64,000 bases of DNA from CAYPPG01 sp964412555 (GTDB lineage: Bacteria; Hinthialibacterota; Hinthialibacteria; Hinthialibacterales; Hinthialibacteraceae). This document shows, in pieces, positions 7,704 to 16,440 of the stretch. The notes beneath the pieces were generated by a model. It saw nothing but the letters and a program-made list of their open reading frames with translations. It was not told where the DNA came from and searched no databases. Position numbers and translations under genes: made by a program. How positions within the stretch are numbered: position 1 is the first letter of the stretch; every line of letters starts with the position of its first letter. Where the stretch lies: NCBI GenBank assembly GCA_964412555.1, contig CAYPPG010000027.1, forward strand, positions 1-64,000, read 5' to 3'.

Positions 7704-8183
7704 ATGAATAACAAAACAGATACAACGAATTCAAGTGATCAATTTGTCAGTTTTACCTTGGACAGGGAGGAATACGGGATCCCTATCGTGAAGGTCCAAG
7801 AAATTATTCGGTATGAAAACTTGACTCGAGTTCCCCAAACTCCGGATTTTGTCGAGGGAGTTTTGAACTTGCGCGGTCAGGTTATACCGGTCATCGATCT
7901 ACGCCAGCGGTTTGGGCTTTCTTGTATGGATCATAGTGATTCCAGCCGTATCATCGTGGTTGAAATCGATCAGCGGGTGGTGGGCTTGATTGTAGATTCG
8001 GTGACTGAAGTACGAACAATCGAAAAGAATCAAATTGTTCCACCACCCCCCATGGGAACTTCGGTAGAAAGAGAGTACATCGCAGGTATGGGGAATGTGG
8101 AAGAGCGGCTTGTGATCTTGTTGGAACTCAACGAAATTTTCGCTCTTGAAGAGCAAGAAACGTTGTCGAATTCAGTGCGGTGA
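7704..8183 (+). CDS. cheW: CheW chemotaxis coupling protein
   Basis: A 159-residue cytoplasmic adaptor. The start at 7704 follows GGGAGTG; longer frames upstream overlap the promoter region. After a polar N-terminus the CheW fold begins at QFVSFTLDREEYGIPIVKVQ. Hallmarks include VPQTPDFVEGVLNLRGQVIPVIDLR (family: P..P.fv.GvinlRG.viPVvdLr), SSRIIVVEIDQRVVGLIVDSV and EYIAGMGNVEERLVILLELN. It would link chemoreceptors to a CheA kinase. No CheA, CheY, CheR or CheB is in the window. The receptor gene starts 32 nt downstream, so the two are probably co-transcribed and controlled by the upstream activator. Confidence 0.92.
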   Translation: MNNKTDTTNSSDQFVSFTLDREEYGIPIVKVQEIIRYENLTRVPQTPDFVEGVLNLRGQVIPVIDLRQRFGLSCMDHSDSSRIIVVEIDQRVVGLIVDSVTEVRTIEKNQIVPPPPMGTSVEREYIAGMGNVEERLVILLELNEIFALEEQETLSNSVR

Positions 8184-8215
8184 AATTGAAATAAATAAAA
8201 GAAAGGAATAATAGG

Positions 8216-10171
8216 ATGTTTAAGCACATGAAACTCTCGAAAAAAATCGGATTGGGATTCGGAATCATTTTGGTGTTGATGATCATTATGCTTGTGGTTG
8301 CCTATCGAAGTTTAAGTAGTTCCTCTGCTGGTTTTACGGAATATAGGAATCTGGCACGTGATACTAATCTTGCAGGTCGTTTGCAGGCCAACATGTTAAT
8401 GGTACGGATGAATGTGAAAGATTTCATCATTACAGGGAGTGAAAAAGACCTACAAGAATATCAAAATCATCTTCAAGAGATGGAAGGTTTCCTCGCAGAA
8501 GCTCAGAAAAGTATTGAAAATTCAAACCGTGCTCAAAAAATCGATGATGTCGACGAAGCGGTAAAAAATTATAAAACTGCTTTCATCCAAGTTACCCAGG
8601 ATCAAACCGAACGGGATCGTCTTGTCAATGATATTCTCAATGTCAAAGGACCTTTCATGGAGAAGTCTCTCTCTCAAATCATGACAACGGCGGAAGCGGA
8701 TCAAGATCCGGTTGCCGTTTATCATGCCGGCTTGGCCTTGCGAAGCCTGCTCTTGGCTCGTTTGTATATGGCAAAATTTTTGGATACAAACGATCAGGCT
8801 TCTGTAGACCGTGTCCATCAGGAATTTCAATCCATGCAGCGGGAACTTGACATATTGGATCGGGAATTAGAGGACACCAATCGTCGCCAATTGTATTCCG
8901 GAGTGTTGACCGCGAAAGAAACCTATTTGACGGAATTTAACAATTTGGTTAAAACCATTTCGAATCGGAACCAAATCGTGACCAATACGTTGGATGTCAT
9001 CGGACCGAAAGTCGCCAGCGATGTGGAAGAAGTCAAACTCGATATCATGGCAACTCAAGATGAATTAGGCCCCCAACTCGTGGCAGCCAATACGAATTCT
9101 ATTCGAACTCTTCTTATCGTGAGTTTGATAGGTCTTCTTATCGGTGTCTTTCTATCCGTGGCAATTACTCGAGGAATCGTAGTTCCGATTACGAGAAGTG
9201 TGGAATTTGCTCAGGTGGTAGCACAAGGAGATTTCTCTCAACAAATTGTCATGGATCAAAAAGATGAAATCGGCCAATTGGTGAACGCGCTCAATGTCAT
9301 GTCCAATAATCTCAGCGAGACAATGATCAACATCCAGAATTCCTCGGAACAGGTTGCTGCCAGTAGCGAAGAACTTTCCTCTTCTTCACAAAATCTCTCC
9401 AATGCGGCGACAGAACAAGCGGCAAGTTTGGAAGAAACCTCCGCATCCATCGAACAACTGACTTCTGCCATTGAGCAAAACGCTTCCAATTCAAAAAATG
9501 CAAACGATACAGCGCAAAAAGCTGCGCAAGATGCGGAAAAAGGCGGGAAATCCGTCATGGAAACTGTGGAAGCTATGCGGAAGATCACCGATCAAATCAA
9601 AATTGTTGACGATATCGCCGATCAGACCAATCTTCTTGCTCTGAATGCTGCAATTGAAGCCGCCCGCGCCGGAGAGATGGGAAAAGGTTTTGCTGTAGTG
9701 GCTGTGGAAGTTCGTAAATTAGCGGAACGTTCGCAAAAAGCGGCAAAAGAGATCAGTGAACTGGCCTCCAATAGCGTAAAAGGAGCCGATCAAGCCGGAC
9801 AGTTGATTCAACAAGTCGTTCCGGATATCCAAAAAACCGCTCAATTAATTCAGGACATTTCATTGACTTGTCAGGAACAATCATCCGGGGCTGAGCAAAT
9901 TCGCCAAACGATGACTACCTTGGATCAAGTCACTCAGCAAAATTCTGCGACATCCGAAGAAAGCGCCTCCGCCAGTGAAGAACTTTCCGCTCAAGCCCAA
10001 TCGCTACAAGAACTTGTCTCACGCTTTAAGATTCGTTCACAATTGAACAAACCAACCGATGGGGCTTCAACCAAACACCATTCTTTAGCGGTAGCCAGAA
10101 TTCATGAAGAAACCCCCTTACTTCCTCAATCAAAAGAGAAAGAGAATCATACGGAATTTCATTCTTTCTGA
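8216..10171 (+). CDS. Methyl-accepting chemotaxis protein
   Basis: A 651-residue membrane receptor with AAAGGAAT ahead of the ATG. It has a short cytoplasmic N-terminus and TM1 at about 13-30. A mostly helical periplasmic domain of about 265 residues resembles the four-helix-bundle sensor family (RDTNLAGRLQANMLMVRMNVKDF at its start). TM2 lies at about 298-317 and a HAMP domain at about 318-370 (RGIVVPITRSVEFAQVVAQGDF). The long signalling coiled coil has its hairpin tip at DQTNLLALNAAIEAARAGE (about 470-490), followed by FAVVAVEVRKLAERS. Gln/Glu pairs suited to methylation lie on both arms. It ends with a flexible tail (HEETPLLPQSKEKENHTEF) without a recognisable CheR-docking pentapeptide. 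It pairs with cheW immediately upstream. The ligand is unknown. Confidence 0.93.
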   Translation: MFKHMKLSKKIGLGFGIILVLMIIMLVVAYRSLSSSSAGFTEYRNLARDTNLAGRLQANMLMVRMNVKDFIITGSEKDLQEYQNHLQEMEGFLAEAQKSIENSNRAQKIDDVDEAVKNYKTAFIQVTQDQTERDRLVNDILNVKGPFMEKSLSQIMTTAEADQDPVAVYHAGLALRSLLLARLYMAKFLDTNDQASVDRVHQEFQSMQRELDILDRELEDTNRRQLYSGVLTAKETYLTEFNNLVKTISNRNQIVTNTLDVIGPKVASDVEEVKLDIMATQDELGPQLVAANTNSIRTLLIVSLIGLLIGVFLSVAITRGIVVPITRSVEFAQVVAQGDFSQQIVMDQKDEIGQLVNALNVMSNNLSETMINIQNSSEQVAASSEELSSSSQNLSNAATEQAASLEETSASIEQLTSAIEQNASNSKNANDTAQKAAQDAEKGGKSVMETVEAMRKITDQIKIVDDIADQTNLLALNAAIEAARAGEMGKGFAVVAVEVRKLAERSQKAAKEISELASNSVKGADQAGQLIQQVVPDIQKTAQLIQDISLTCQEQSSGAEQIRQTMTTLDQVTQQNSATSEESASASEELSAQAQSLQELVSRFKIRSQLNKPTDGASTKHHSLAVARIHEETPLLPQSKEKENHTEFHSF

Positions 10172-10249
10172 TTGAGTGAACTTACACGATAGATTTCTCT
10201 AGATTCTCAATTCAATATCGATCTTGGAAGTAGAATCGTTTTAACCACA

Positions 10250-11866
10250 ATGAGGAATGTAAATTTGCGCTTATTACTGATTGAAGACGATGAAAACGAC
10301 GCCCTTCTTCTATTGCACGAAGTCAGAAAGGAAGTCAATGCTCTCTGCTATCGACGTGTGGAGACGTTGGAAGATTTGACAACTGCGTTAGGAGATCAGC
10401 AATGGGATCTTGTGATTTCGGATTACTACTTGGCCGGTTTTGATTGTATCCAAGCGTTGTCGATCCTCCAGGACAGTGGACTTGATATTCCTTTTATTAT
10501 TGTTTCCGGAGTGATCGATGATGAAACTGCGGTCAACGCAATGAAAGCCGGTGCACATGATTATATTCATAAGAATAATCTGAAACGGTTGTTACCTGCT
10601 ATCATGCGAGAAGTGCGAGAAGCTGAAGTCCGCCGCAAGGACAAAGAGAACGAAAAAGAAATATCCCTATTGATGGGTCAACTTCGCCAATCCCAAAAAA
10701 TGGAGTCGCTGGGACGGTTAGCGGGTGGAATCGCGCATGATTTTAATAATATCCTCACAGTGATCAATGGATACAGCGATCTTTTATTGTCAAATTTGGA
10801 AGAAGGCTCAGTGTACAAGAAATACGCAAAAGAAATTGCTGAAGCTGGAAATCGAGGGATCACCCTTGTTCAACAAATTAAGGCGTTTAGCCGCCAGCAG
10901 GTTTTTCAACCCCAAGTCCTTAATGTAAATAATATTTTAACTTCGATGAAAATCATGCTGCAACGAATGATCGGAGAAGATATCAAAATTGATATTGATC
11001 TTGCACAGGATATTGGAAATATCATTGGTGATAGAAGTCAGTTAGAGCAAATTATCATGAATTTGGCAGTCAATGCTCGTGATGCGATGGCTGAAGGCGG
11101 GACATTGACTCTAACCACTCAACGTGTCTGTCTATTTGAAAACATCCTGACATCGGATATTTCCATTCTTCCAGGCGACTATACCGTGCTTCGAGTGAGT
11201 GATACCGGATGTGGCATGGATTGCGAAATACGGAAAAAAATTTTTGAGCCGTTCTTTACAACAAAAGATGAAAATGAAGGAACTGGATTGGGTCTCTCTA
11301 CAGTATACGGGATTGTGAAACAAAGCCAAGGATACATTACAGTGGACAGTGAGGTAGGGGAAGGAACAACATTTACGATTTACTTTCCTGCGACGCCTGC
11401 CTCCCTTCAGAAAAACCCAAAAAAATCAATGAGTCAGTTAGAGCGGTCTTTTCGGTCAGAGAGAACCATACTGCTGGTTGAAGACGATATTCCGATTCAT
11501 AATCTAATTTCAAGAGTATTGGTTGAAAAAGGTTTTAAGGTTTTGCCTGCACAAACCGGTGAGGAAGCACTGCAAATAGAAAAAGAGTATGAAAAACCGA
11601 TTCATCTTGTTATTATGAATATCATGATGCCACACAGGAATGGCCCTGATCTATATTCCCTATTCAAACTATACCGACCGGATATCAAAGTGTTGTTTAT
11701 GTCCGGTTATCCCGGAGAAGAGAAAAAATACAAGATCGATCCTCAATTTTCTATACAAAAGCCTTTTACACCTTCCGTATTGGCTTTGAAGGTTCACGAA
11801 ATTCTCAATGGGAAGGATGTTAAGAAGGAAGCTCACGACTCTGGCTCAAAAAACAAAAAATATTGA
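10250..11866 (+). CDS. Hybrid histidine kinase, REC-HisKA-HATPase-REC
   Basis: A 538-residue soluble kinase. An N-terminal receiver (about 1-125, LLLIEDDEND, Asp in LVISDYYLAGFD) closely resembles the receiver of the sigma54 activator at 4941. The HisKA H-box is LAGGIAHDFNNILTVINGYS with H163. The ATPase domain (about 255-385) has the N box NLAVNARDAM, G1 DTGCGM, the F box FEPFFTT and G2 GTGLGLSTVYGIVKQ. A C-terminal receiver (about 400-520) has the acidic LVEDD patch and a terminal KPF, but the phosphoacceptor position reads IMNIMMPH, so Asp is replaced by Asn457. No membrane segment is seen. It follows the chemoreceptor by 78 nt, and its last 34 nt overlap the convergent methyltransferase gene. 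It may phosphorylate the REC domain of the upstream activator. Confidence 0.9.
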   Translation: MRNVNLRLLLIEDDENDALLLLHEVRKEVNALCYRRVETLEDLTTALGDQQWDLVISDYYLAGFDCIQALSILQDSGLDIPFIIVSGVIDDETAVNAMKAGAHDYIHKNNLKRLLPAIMREVREAEVRRKDKENEKEISLLMGQLRQSQKMESLGRLAGGIAHDFNNILTVINGYSDLLLSNLEEGSVYKKYAKEIAEAGNRGITLVQQIKAFSRQQVFQPQVLNVNNILTSMKIMLQRMIGEDIKIDIDLAQDIGNIIGDRSQLEQIIMNLAVNARDAMAEGGTLTLTTQRVCLFENILTSDISILPGDYTVLRVSDTGCGMDCEIRKKIFEPFFTTKDENEGTGLGLSTVYGIVKQSQGYITVDSEVGEGTTFTIYFPATPASLQKNPKKSMSQLERSFRSERTILLVEDDIPIHNLISRVLVEKGFKVLPAQTGEEALQIEKEYEKPIHLVIMNIMMPHRNGPDLYSLFKLYRPDIKVLFMSGYPGEEKKYKIDPQFSIQKPFTPSVLALKVHEILNGKDVKKEAHDSGSKNKKY

Positions 11867-12495
11867 TATTCCAGTACCTCGGTATTCTCTTCCGTCAACT
11901 TCCACCCCGCTTCTTTCATTTCCCGAATCACGATGGATTTGTCAACACAATGTCCAGGCGGAGGGCCGACTCTCAGCCGTTCTTTTTTCCAATCGACAAC
12001 CACGATCTTTCCGCCGGGTTTGAGTATTGGGATAAGTTTTTTGTAATAATTAACCCGATCTTCGAGATGATGATTGGTGTTGCAGAAAAAGAGTATATCC
12101 AAACTTTCCGGCGGCAGCATCGGGCGGTCCGGCGCCGCATAGACGGTCACGATATTGTGAAGATTCTGTTCCCAAGCCGTAACTTGTAAATACTCCAGAA
12201 GATTTGTCGCCAGTTCGCAACAATAGACCACACCTTTCGGTCCAACCTTCTTCGCAAAGGGACGGGAAAAATAGCCGGAACCGCCGCCGATATCCGCAAT
12301 CGACATCCCTTCCTTCAATCCCATGGCATCAATGACTTCCGATACCTTCTGCCACTCGGCGCGTTCATCTCTCTCGAATTGCTGGGGACGGTACCGTTCC
12401 TGCCGATGCTCGGCCGTATCGGCTGCCTTGAAAAGGGACAACATCAAAATAATCAACAAACTAAGACACGCAATAAGATACTTCCCTTGTTTCAT
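11833..12495 (-). CDS. SAM-dependent methyltransferase with N-terminal signal/anchor
   Basis: A 220-residue protein with GAGGAG ahead of its ATG at 12495. Residues 5-25 (KYLIACLSLLIILMLSLFKA) form a signal peptide or membrane anchor, unusual for a methyltransferase. The class I Rossmann core starts at VIDAMGLKEGMSIADIGGGS (motif I D-x-G-x-G-x-G as DIGGGSGYF), with the acidic end of motif II at CCELATN, LDILFFCNTNHH for motif IV, and ILKPGGKIVVVDWK for motif V-VI. Proteins of this architecture (exported Methyltransf_11-like with GHCVDKSIVIREMKEAGW) occur in several environmental phyla; the substrate is unknown. It is convergent with the histidine kinase and lies 55 nt downstream of the large secreted protein gene on the same strand. 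Confidence 0.75.
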   Translation of the reverse strand: MKQGKYLIACLSLLIILMLSLFKAADTAEHRQERYRPQQFERDERAEWQKVSEVIDAMGLKEGMSIADIGGGSGYFSRPFAKKVGPKGVVYCCELATNLLEYLQVTAWEQNLHNIVTVYAAPDRPMLPPESLDILFFCNTNHHLEDRVNYYKKLIPILKPGGKIVVVDWKKERLRVGPPPGHCVDKSIVIREMKEAGWKLTEENTEVLEYQYFLFFEPES

Positions 12496-12550
12496 AGTAC
12501 ACTCCTCAAAGGTTTCTTATAAAGAATATATTATCATAGACCTTTTTGCT

Positions 12551-15500
12551 TTAATGACCAAACCTCAAGAATAATGGATTTTCATCTACCAAGGAAATCT
12601 GCCCGTATTCGGAATGCTCGATAGTCGTGGGAATATCATAAATGATCTGATTCGGATTTGTCGGATCGGTGCGTCCTTCAATCGGGGATTCCGTCAAGCG
12701 TACCCATTCCGTATTATCGAAATTATAGGGCGTATTGAATATGAATTTGTACAGATGAGCTTTTCCCGAATTATCACCTTCCACAATAAATTGTGCAGAG
12801 GCGGCGGAGGCTTCATAAAAGATGGAAGTATTGTTTCGATATTTCCAAATCGCTCCCCATTTTTCATATTGCCCATCCGTCCACCCGCATGTCATGGTAT
12901 TGTCACCAACACTAGGATTCTCTTCACCGCGTTCACTTGCCGCTGGAAGCCAAACCTTCATATTTGAATCAATTCCCGGATATGCTTCTGTCGTTTCCGA
13001 AGTTTGATGCAAGATTCTCCCGACCTTACGAATCGGCCGAGAAGAACCGGGAACGAAACTTTGATTGCTGAACCAGCCGGTGTCGTAAATTGTATCCCCA
13101 TTGTAATGATGTACCCAATATAAACTATAAGTCCAGTGAGAATCGTAATCCGATCGCATGGTGGCATCCATCAAGGCTCTGCGAAGATAATAGACGGCTT
13201 GAGACATCTCATCAGCATTTTCACAGCCATACACGCTGGTGTTTTGGGGACTAAAACCGCATTCGGTTTGTGCAAAGCGGGGGGAGTAGTCATAAAACCG
13301 GCAAATACTCTCGAGTGTATCCAATCGATGGATCCATTCTTTGGTGCCCTCGCCTTCATTCAAATATTCGGGAGGAGCGATTCCCGGATAACCGTTTATC
13401 GCGATAATATCCGGAAGTTTTTCAACACCGCCGTCCTCTCGTTCTATCACTTCTTGGAACATTCCGTTCAAAAAAGCCCTTGCCCATTTTCCGTTATCTC
13501 CCATCCAGCGGCTTGATACTCCACCGAGATTGAAATCCAGCGAACGATGGCTTTCGATGCTTCCACTCAGGATATCCAGTTGCGGCCAAATGGATTTGAT
13601 CCGGTCATGGGCGGCAAGATAATACTCCGCGAAGAGTCTGCCTGAATAATAAGTATCCCCTTCTTCATAGACATTTCCGTTTTCATCTCGCCATTTTCCC
13701 TCTTCCTCATTGCCGATTTGAATGCCAATGACAGTCGTTCCAATCGAACCGGGTACTGCTTGTTCGATTTGATTCAACCGGTATTCAATCCAATCCGCAT
13801 ACCCCTGTGAATCACAAGTATACCGCCGCACAAATTCCCCCGTCTCTTCGTTATGAGAAAGCAAATCGAGATTCCACCAACAGACTTTGCAATCTTCATT
13901 CGGTGTCACCTCACAGTCGATACCATATTCCGTCGTTCCACACCCGAAAACCATGATGATCTTCATCTGGTTTTGCTGCGCTTTCAGTACCATGTTGATG
14001 TTGTCGGTAAAGGATTCATGAGCAAAATAGCGGATAACATTCAAGTTATCCTCTTTCATTTCCTCCAGGCTGGTATTGGCGACACTAAAACCGATGAAGG
14101 ATTGCAAGGCTGAGCCAAACAATGGCACTTCCGGAATTTCTGTTGGAGAGGGCGTTGCACCTGGAATAGGAGTAGCTTCGAGTTCCGGAGCGACCATGAC
14201 CACGCGAAAAGAAACGGTATTCGAGCGGAATATGGGATGTTCGGATTGCCGCGCAGCAGAACGGCATCCTTCATTCGATCCTCCCCAGAATCCCCCGCGC
14301 AATACACGATTTTCTCCTTCTGTTGCCCCAAGCGGATCGATTGCAGCTTCTTCGGAATAAGAACCATATAGATCAAGGCACCATTCCTGAGCATTTCCGC
14401 TCATATCATAAAGACCCCATTCATTGGGAAGGAGTTGTCCCACGGATTCAGAAGATTGTCCTGAATTGAACCAATTCCATGCATAATCGCCGATCTCTTG
14501 ATAGTTCGGATCATTCCCCCAATAATACCGGGTTGCCGTTCCCGCCCGGCATGCATATTCCCATTCCGCTTCGGTAGGAAGACGAAAGAGGCCAACATCA
14601 AGGGCATTCAAATTTTGAATGAATTCAAGGCAATCGAACCAGGTAACCGTCTCCACGGGGAAATCGGGATTCCCCTGAAATGTCGATGGATTGCTACCCA
14701 TTACCGCTTCCCACTGCGCTTGTGTGATTTCATGTTTGGAGATGTAAAAGTCTTTTGAGATAGTGACAGAATGCTGCGGTCCTTCGTTGCTTTGCCGTCC
14801 CGACTCATTTGCAGGACTCCCCATCATAAAACTTCCTGCTCGAATCAAGTTCAGTTGAAGCGGTTTCGCACTTGGTGATAATCCTTCCAGTGAAACAGTG
14901 ATTGTATCCGGCAATGCAATTTCAGTGGGGATAGGTGTTGAAGTGATTGTCGGCGAAGGAGTGGGCGTCGGCGTATTGCTATTTGTCGGAGAAGGAGGAA
15001 TCGGTGTTTTTGTAGAAGTCTCCGGAATTAGGGGAGTGAATGTTGGAGTAAGTAATTGAACTTCGGTTTCCGTAGCTTCAGGCGTTGGCGTATCTTGAGA
15101 TGAACTGTCGGAACCTACTGAATAGTTTAAAGTTCCGCTGGTCATGTTCATCTTGCTACCAGAGAGTGGACTTAAAAACACTCGGAATTGATAGGAATGC
15201 CCATCCTGTGGGCCATCGGCATAATCTGGATTGGTTCGGAAGGCTCTATTGTTTGCCCACCAAAAGTAATTGATCGATCCATCAAATGTTTGGCCTAGAT
15301 ATTCAAACGCTTGTCCATCGACACTGACGAAAATGTGATATTCATTGACTGTTGAAACATCACGACCGAAATTCCATGCGATTTGTATAGCGCGGGAGTT
15401 TTCTTGATCCACATCTGAACCAATGGAGTTCGTCGGCGCAAGATCGTTGCCGCCAAGTATGTCATCATAAATGACAATTTGTTCTGGATTTAGATTGGGA

Positions 15501-15982
15501 ATTTCCGACTGCGCCAGTGGTACCGGATTCCCGCCTTCTAAATTGAATCCGACCGGTGCAGTCATATCGAAATAATCTTCCGGTCCCAGGTCACTGTCGA
15601 TTCGAATGACGCGGAAAGTATAGGCGGAGTTAAAATCGGGACCGTTTGCGAAAGTCGGATCGAGATTGGGTGCTCCGGTATACCAATCGAATTTAGTCGC
15701 GGAACCATCTCCGGTTCTTCCTAAAAACTGAGCTCCCCCGAATCCTTTTCGAACGTAAATATGCCAATCCGTTGCATTTGTGTGGTTTGCATTCCAAGCA
15801 ATTGTCATGTTTCGAACTTCCACTGAATCGAAATCGGTTTGCCCGGTCAAATCGCCCGATGTATCGTTTGGATTATCCAAAATAAAGATTTCTTGGCCAT
15901 TACTTGCAGATCCTAAATACAGGAAAAAGAGAAGAGAACAAATATGAAGAAATTTTATGTAATTTCTTTGTTTTGAGGGCAT
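12551..15982 (-). CDS. Secreted multidomain protein: two beta domains, FGE-sulfatase fold, glycoside hydrolase
   Basis: An 1143-residue exported protein. The start at 15982 is chosen because GAGGAG lies 8 nt upstream and a signal peptide follows (YIKFLHICSLLFFLYLGSAS). Residues about 30-155 and 165-290 are two related beta domains (TDWHIYVRKG...FLGRTGDG and NEYHIFVSVDG...YLGQTFDG), also found at the right edge of the window and, diverged, seven times in the 41-48 kb protein. A Thr/Pro linker follows. Residues about 385-605 form a sulfatase-modifying-factor fold (GSFMMGSP, EITQAQWEAVMG, RLPTEAEWEYACRAG, GNAQEWCLD, RVLRGGFWGG, SFRVV), but only one Cys (EGCRSAAR) of the catalytic pair is present, so FGE activity is unlikely. 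Residues about 640-1143 form a clan GH-A-like TIM barrel with a probable acid/base Glu in IGIQIGNEEEG and nucleophile Glu in FAQTECGFS. Likely role: polysaccharide binding and cleavage outside the cell. Confidence 0.8.
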   Translation of the reverse strand: MPSKQRNYIKFLHICSLLFFLYLGSASNGQEIFILDNPNDTSGDLTGQTDFDSVEVRNMTIAWNANHTNATDWHIYVRKGFGGAQFLGRTGDGSATKFDWYTGAPNLDPTFANGPDFNSAYTFRVIRIDSDLGPEDYFDMTAPVGFNLEGGNPVPLAQSEIPNLNPEQIVIYDDILGGNDLAPTNSIGSDVDQENSRAIQIAWNFGRDVSTVNEYHIFVSVDGQAFEYLGQTFDGSINYFWWANNRAFRTNPDYADGPQDGHSYQFRVFLSPLSGSKMNMTSGTLNYSVGSDSSSQDTPTPEATETEVQLLTPTFTPLIPETSTKTPIPPSPTNSNTPTPTPSPTITSTPIPTEIALPDTITVSLEGLSPSAKPLQLNLIRAGSFMMGSPANESGRQSNEGPQHSVTISKDFYISKHEITQAQWEAVMGSNPSTFQGNPDFPVETVTWFDCLEFIQNLNALDVGLFRLPTEAEWEYACRAGTATRYYWGNDPNYQEIGDYAWNWFNSGQSSESVGQLLPNEWGLYDMSGNAQEWCLDLYGSYSEEAAIDPLGATEGENRVLRGGFWGGSNEGCRSAARQSEHPIFRSNTVSFRVVMVAPELEATPIPGATPSPTEIPEVPLFGSALQSFIGFSVANTSLEEMKEDNLNVIRYFAHESFTDNINMVLKAQQNQMKIIMVFGCGTTEYGIDCEVTPNEDCKVCWWNLDLLSHNEETGEFVRRYTCDSQGYADWIEYRLNQIEQAVPGSIGTTVIGIQIGNEEEGKWRDENGNVYEEGDTYYSGRLFAEYYLAAHDRIKSIWPQLDILSGSIESHRSLDFNLGGVSSRWMGDNGKWARAFLNGMFQEVIEREDGGVEKLPDIIAINGYPGIAPPEYLNEGEGTKEWIHRLDTLESICRFYDYSPRFAQTECGFSPQNTSVYGCENADEMSQAVYYLRRALMDATMRSDYDSHWTYSLYWVHHYNGDTIYDTGWFSNQSFVPGSSRPIRKVGRILHQTSETTEAYPGIDSNMKVWLPAASERGEENPSVGDNTMTCGWTDGQYEKWGAIWKYRNNTSIFYEASAASAQFIVEGDNSGKAHLYKFIFNTPYNFDNTEWVRLTESPIEGRTDPTNPNQIIYDIPTTIEHSEYGQISLVDENPLFLRFGH

Positions 15983-16262
15983 TATAGCAACTCCTCTTAA
16001 ATAGATTATGATAATCATTATCAAATTATACATTTATAGATGAGTGATGATATTTCTCTTTGCGGATTCAGTCAAAAGGGAGAGATTATTTTTGGTAGGT
16101 TTTCACATAAGGTAAACCGATTTCTGTACTTATCAAAGTCACACTCAATTATTTGTAAATCTGTGTTAAAATGAAAGAATAGTGGATCGGTATCGTTTAA
16201 GATGGATTCATTTGAGCCGATACTTTTGTATGAAATCATACTAGAACAGTACCCTTGGAATC

Positions 16263-16439
16263 ATGGAAGAACAAGCCAGGATAGAACGAACTCCATATAA
16301 TAACCAAGCCGATTACAACGAGGTCGACCACTCGTTTCGGACACGCTTGGATTCCATGGTTCCGACCAATCTTTCCAAGCGCATCCAAGAAATTCTATCC
16401 AAACGAATGAAAGAAGAGAATAAGGCTCAAGAAGGCTGA
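16263..16439 (+). CDS. Small hypothetical protein (58 aa)
   Basis: A short open frame from ATG 16263 to TGA 16437-16439. The protein starts MEEQARIERTPYNNQADYNE and ends with a basic amphipathic helix (LSKRIQEILSKRMKEENKA). It lies in the 460-nt gap between two minus-strand genes and is tail-to-tail with the CoA-disulfide reductase gene, the stops being 1 nt apart. No strong Shine-Dalgarno is visible. The composition looks protein-like rather than random, but I recognise no family. Upstream, 16034-16262 is AT-rich and may hold promoters for this gene and for the large secreted protein. Confidence 0.4.
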   Translation: MEEQARIERTPYNNQADYNEVDHSFRTRLDSMVPTNLSKRIQEILSKRMKEENKAQEG

Positions 16440-16440
16440 C

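Noticed and set aside
7478..7711. 77-codon plus-strand frame between the activator and cheW
   Set aside because: It covers the putative enhancer and promoter, overlaps the CheW start, has no ribosome site and shows no protein-like pattern.
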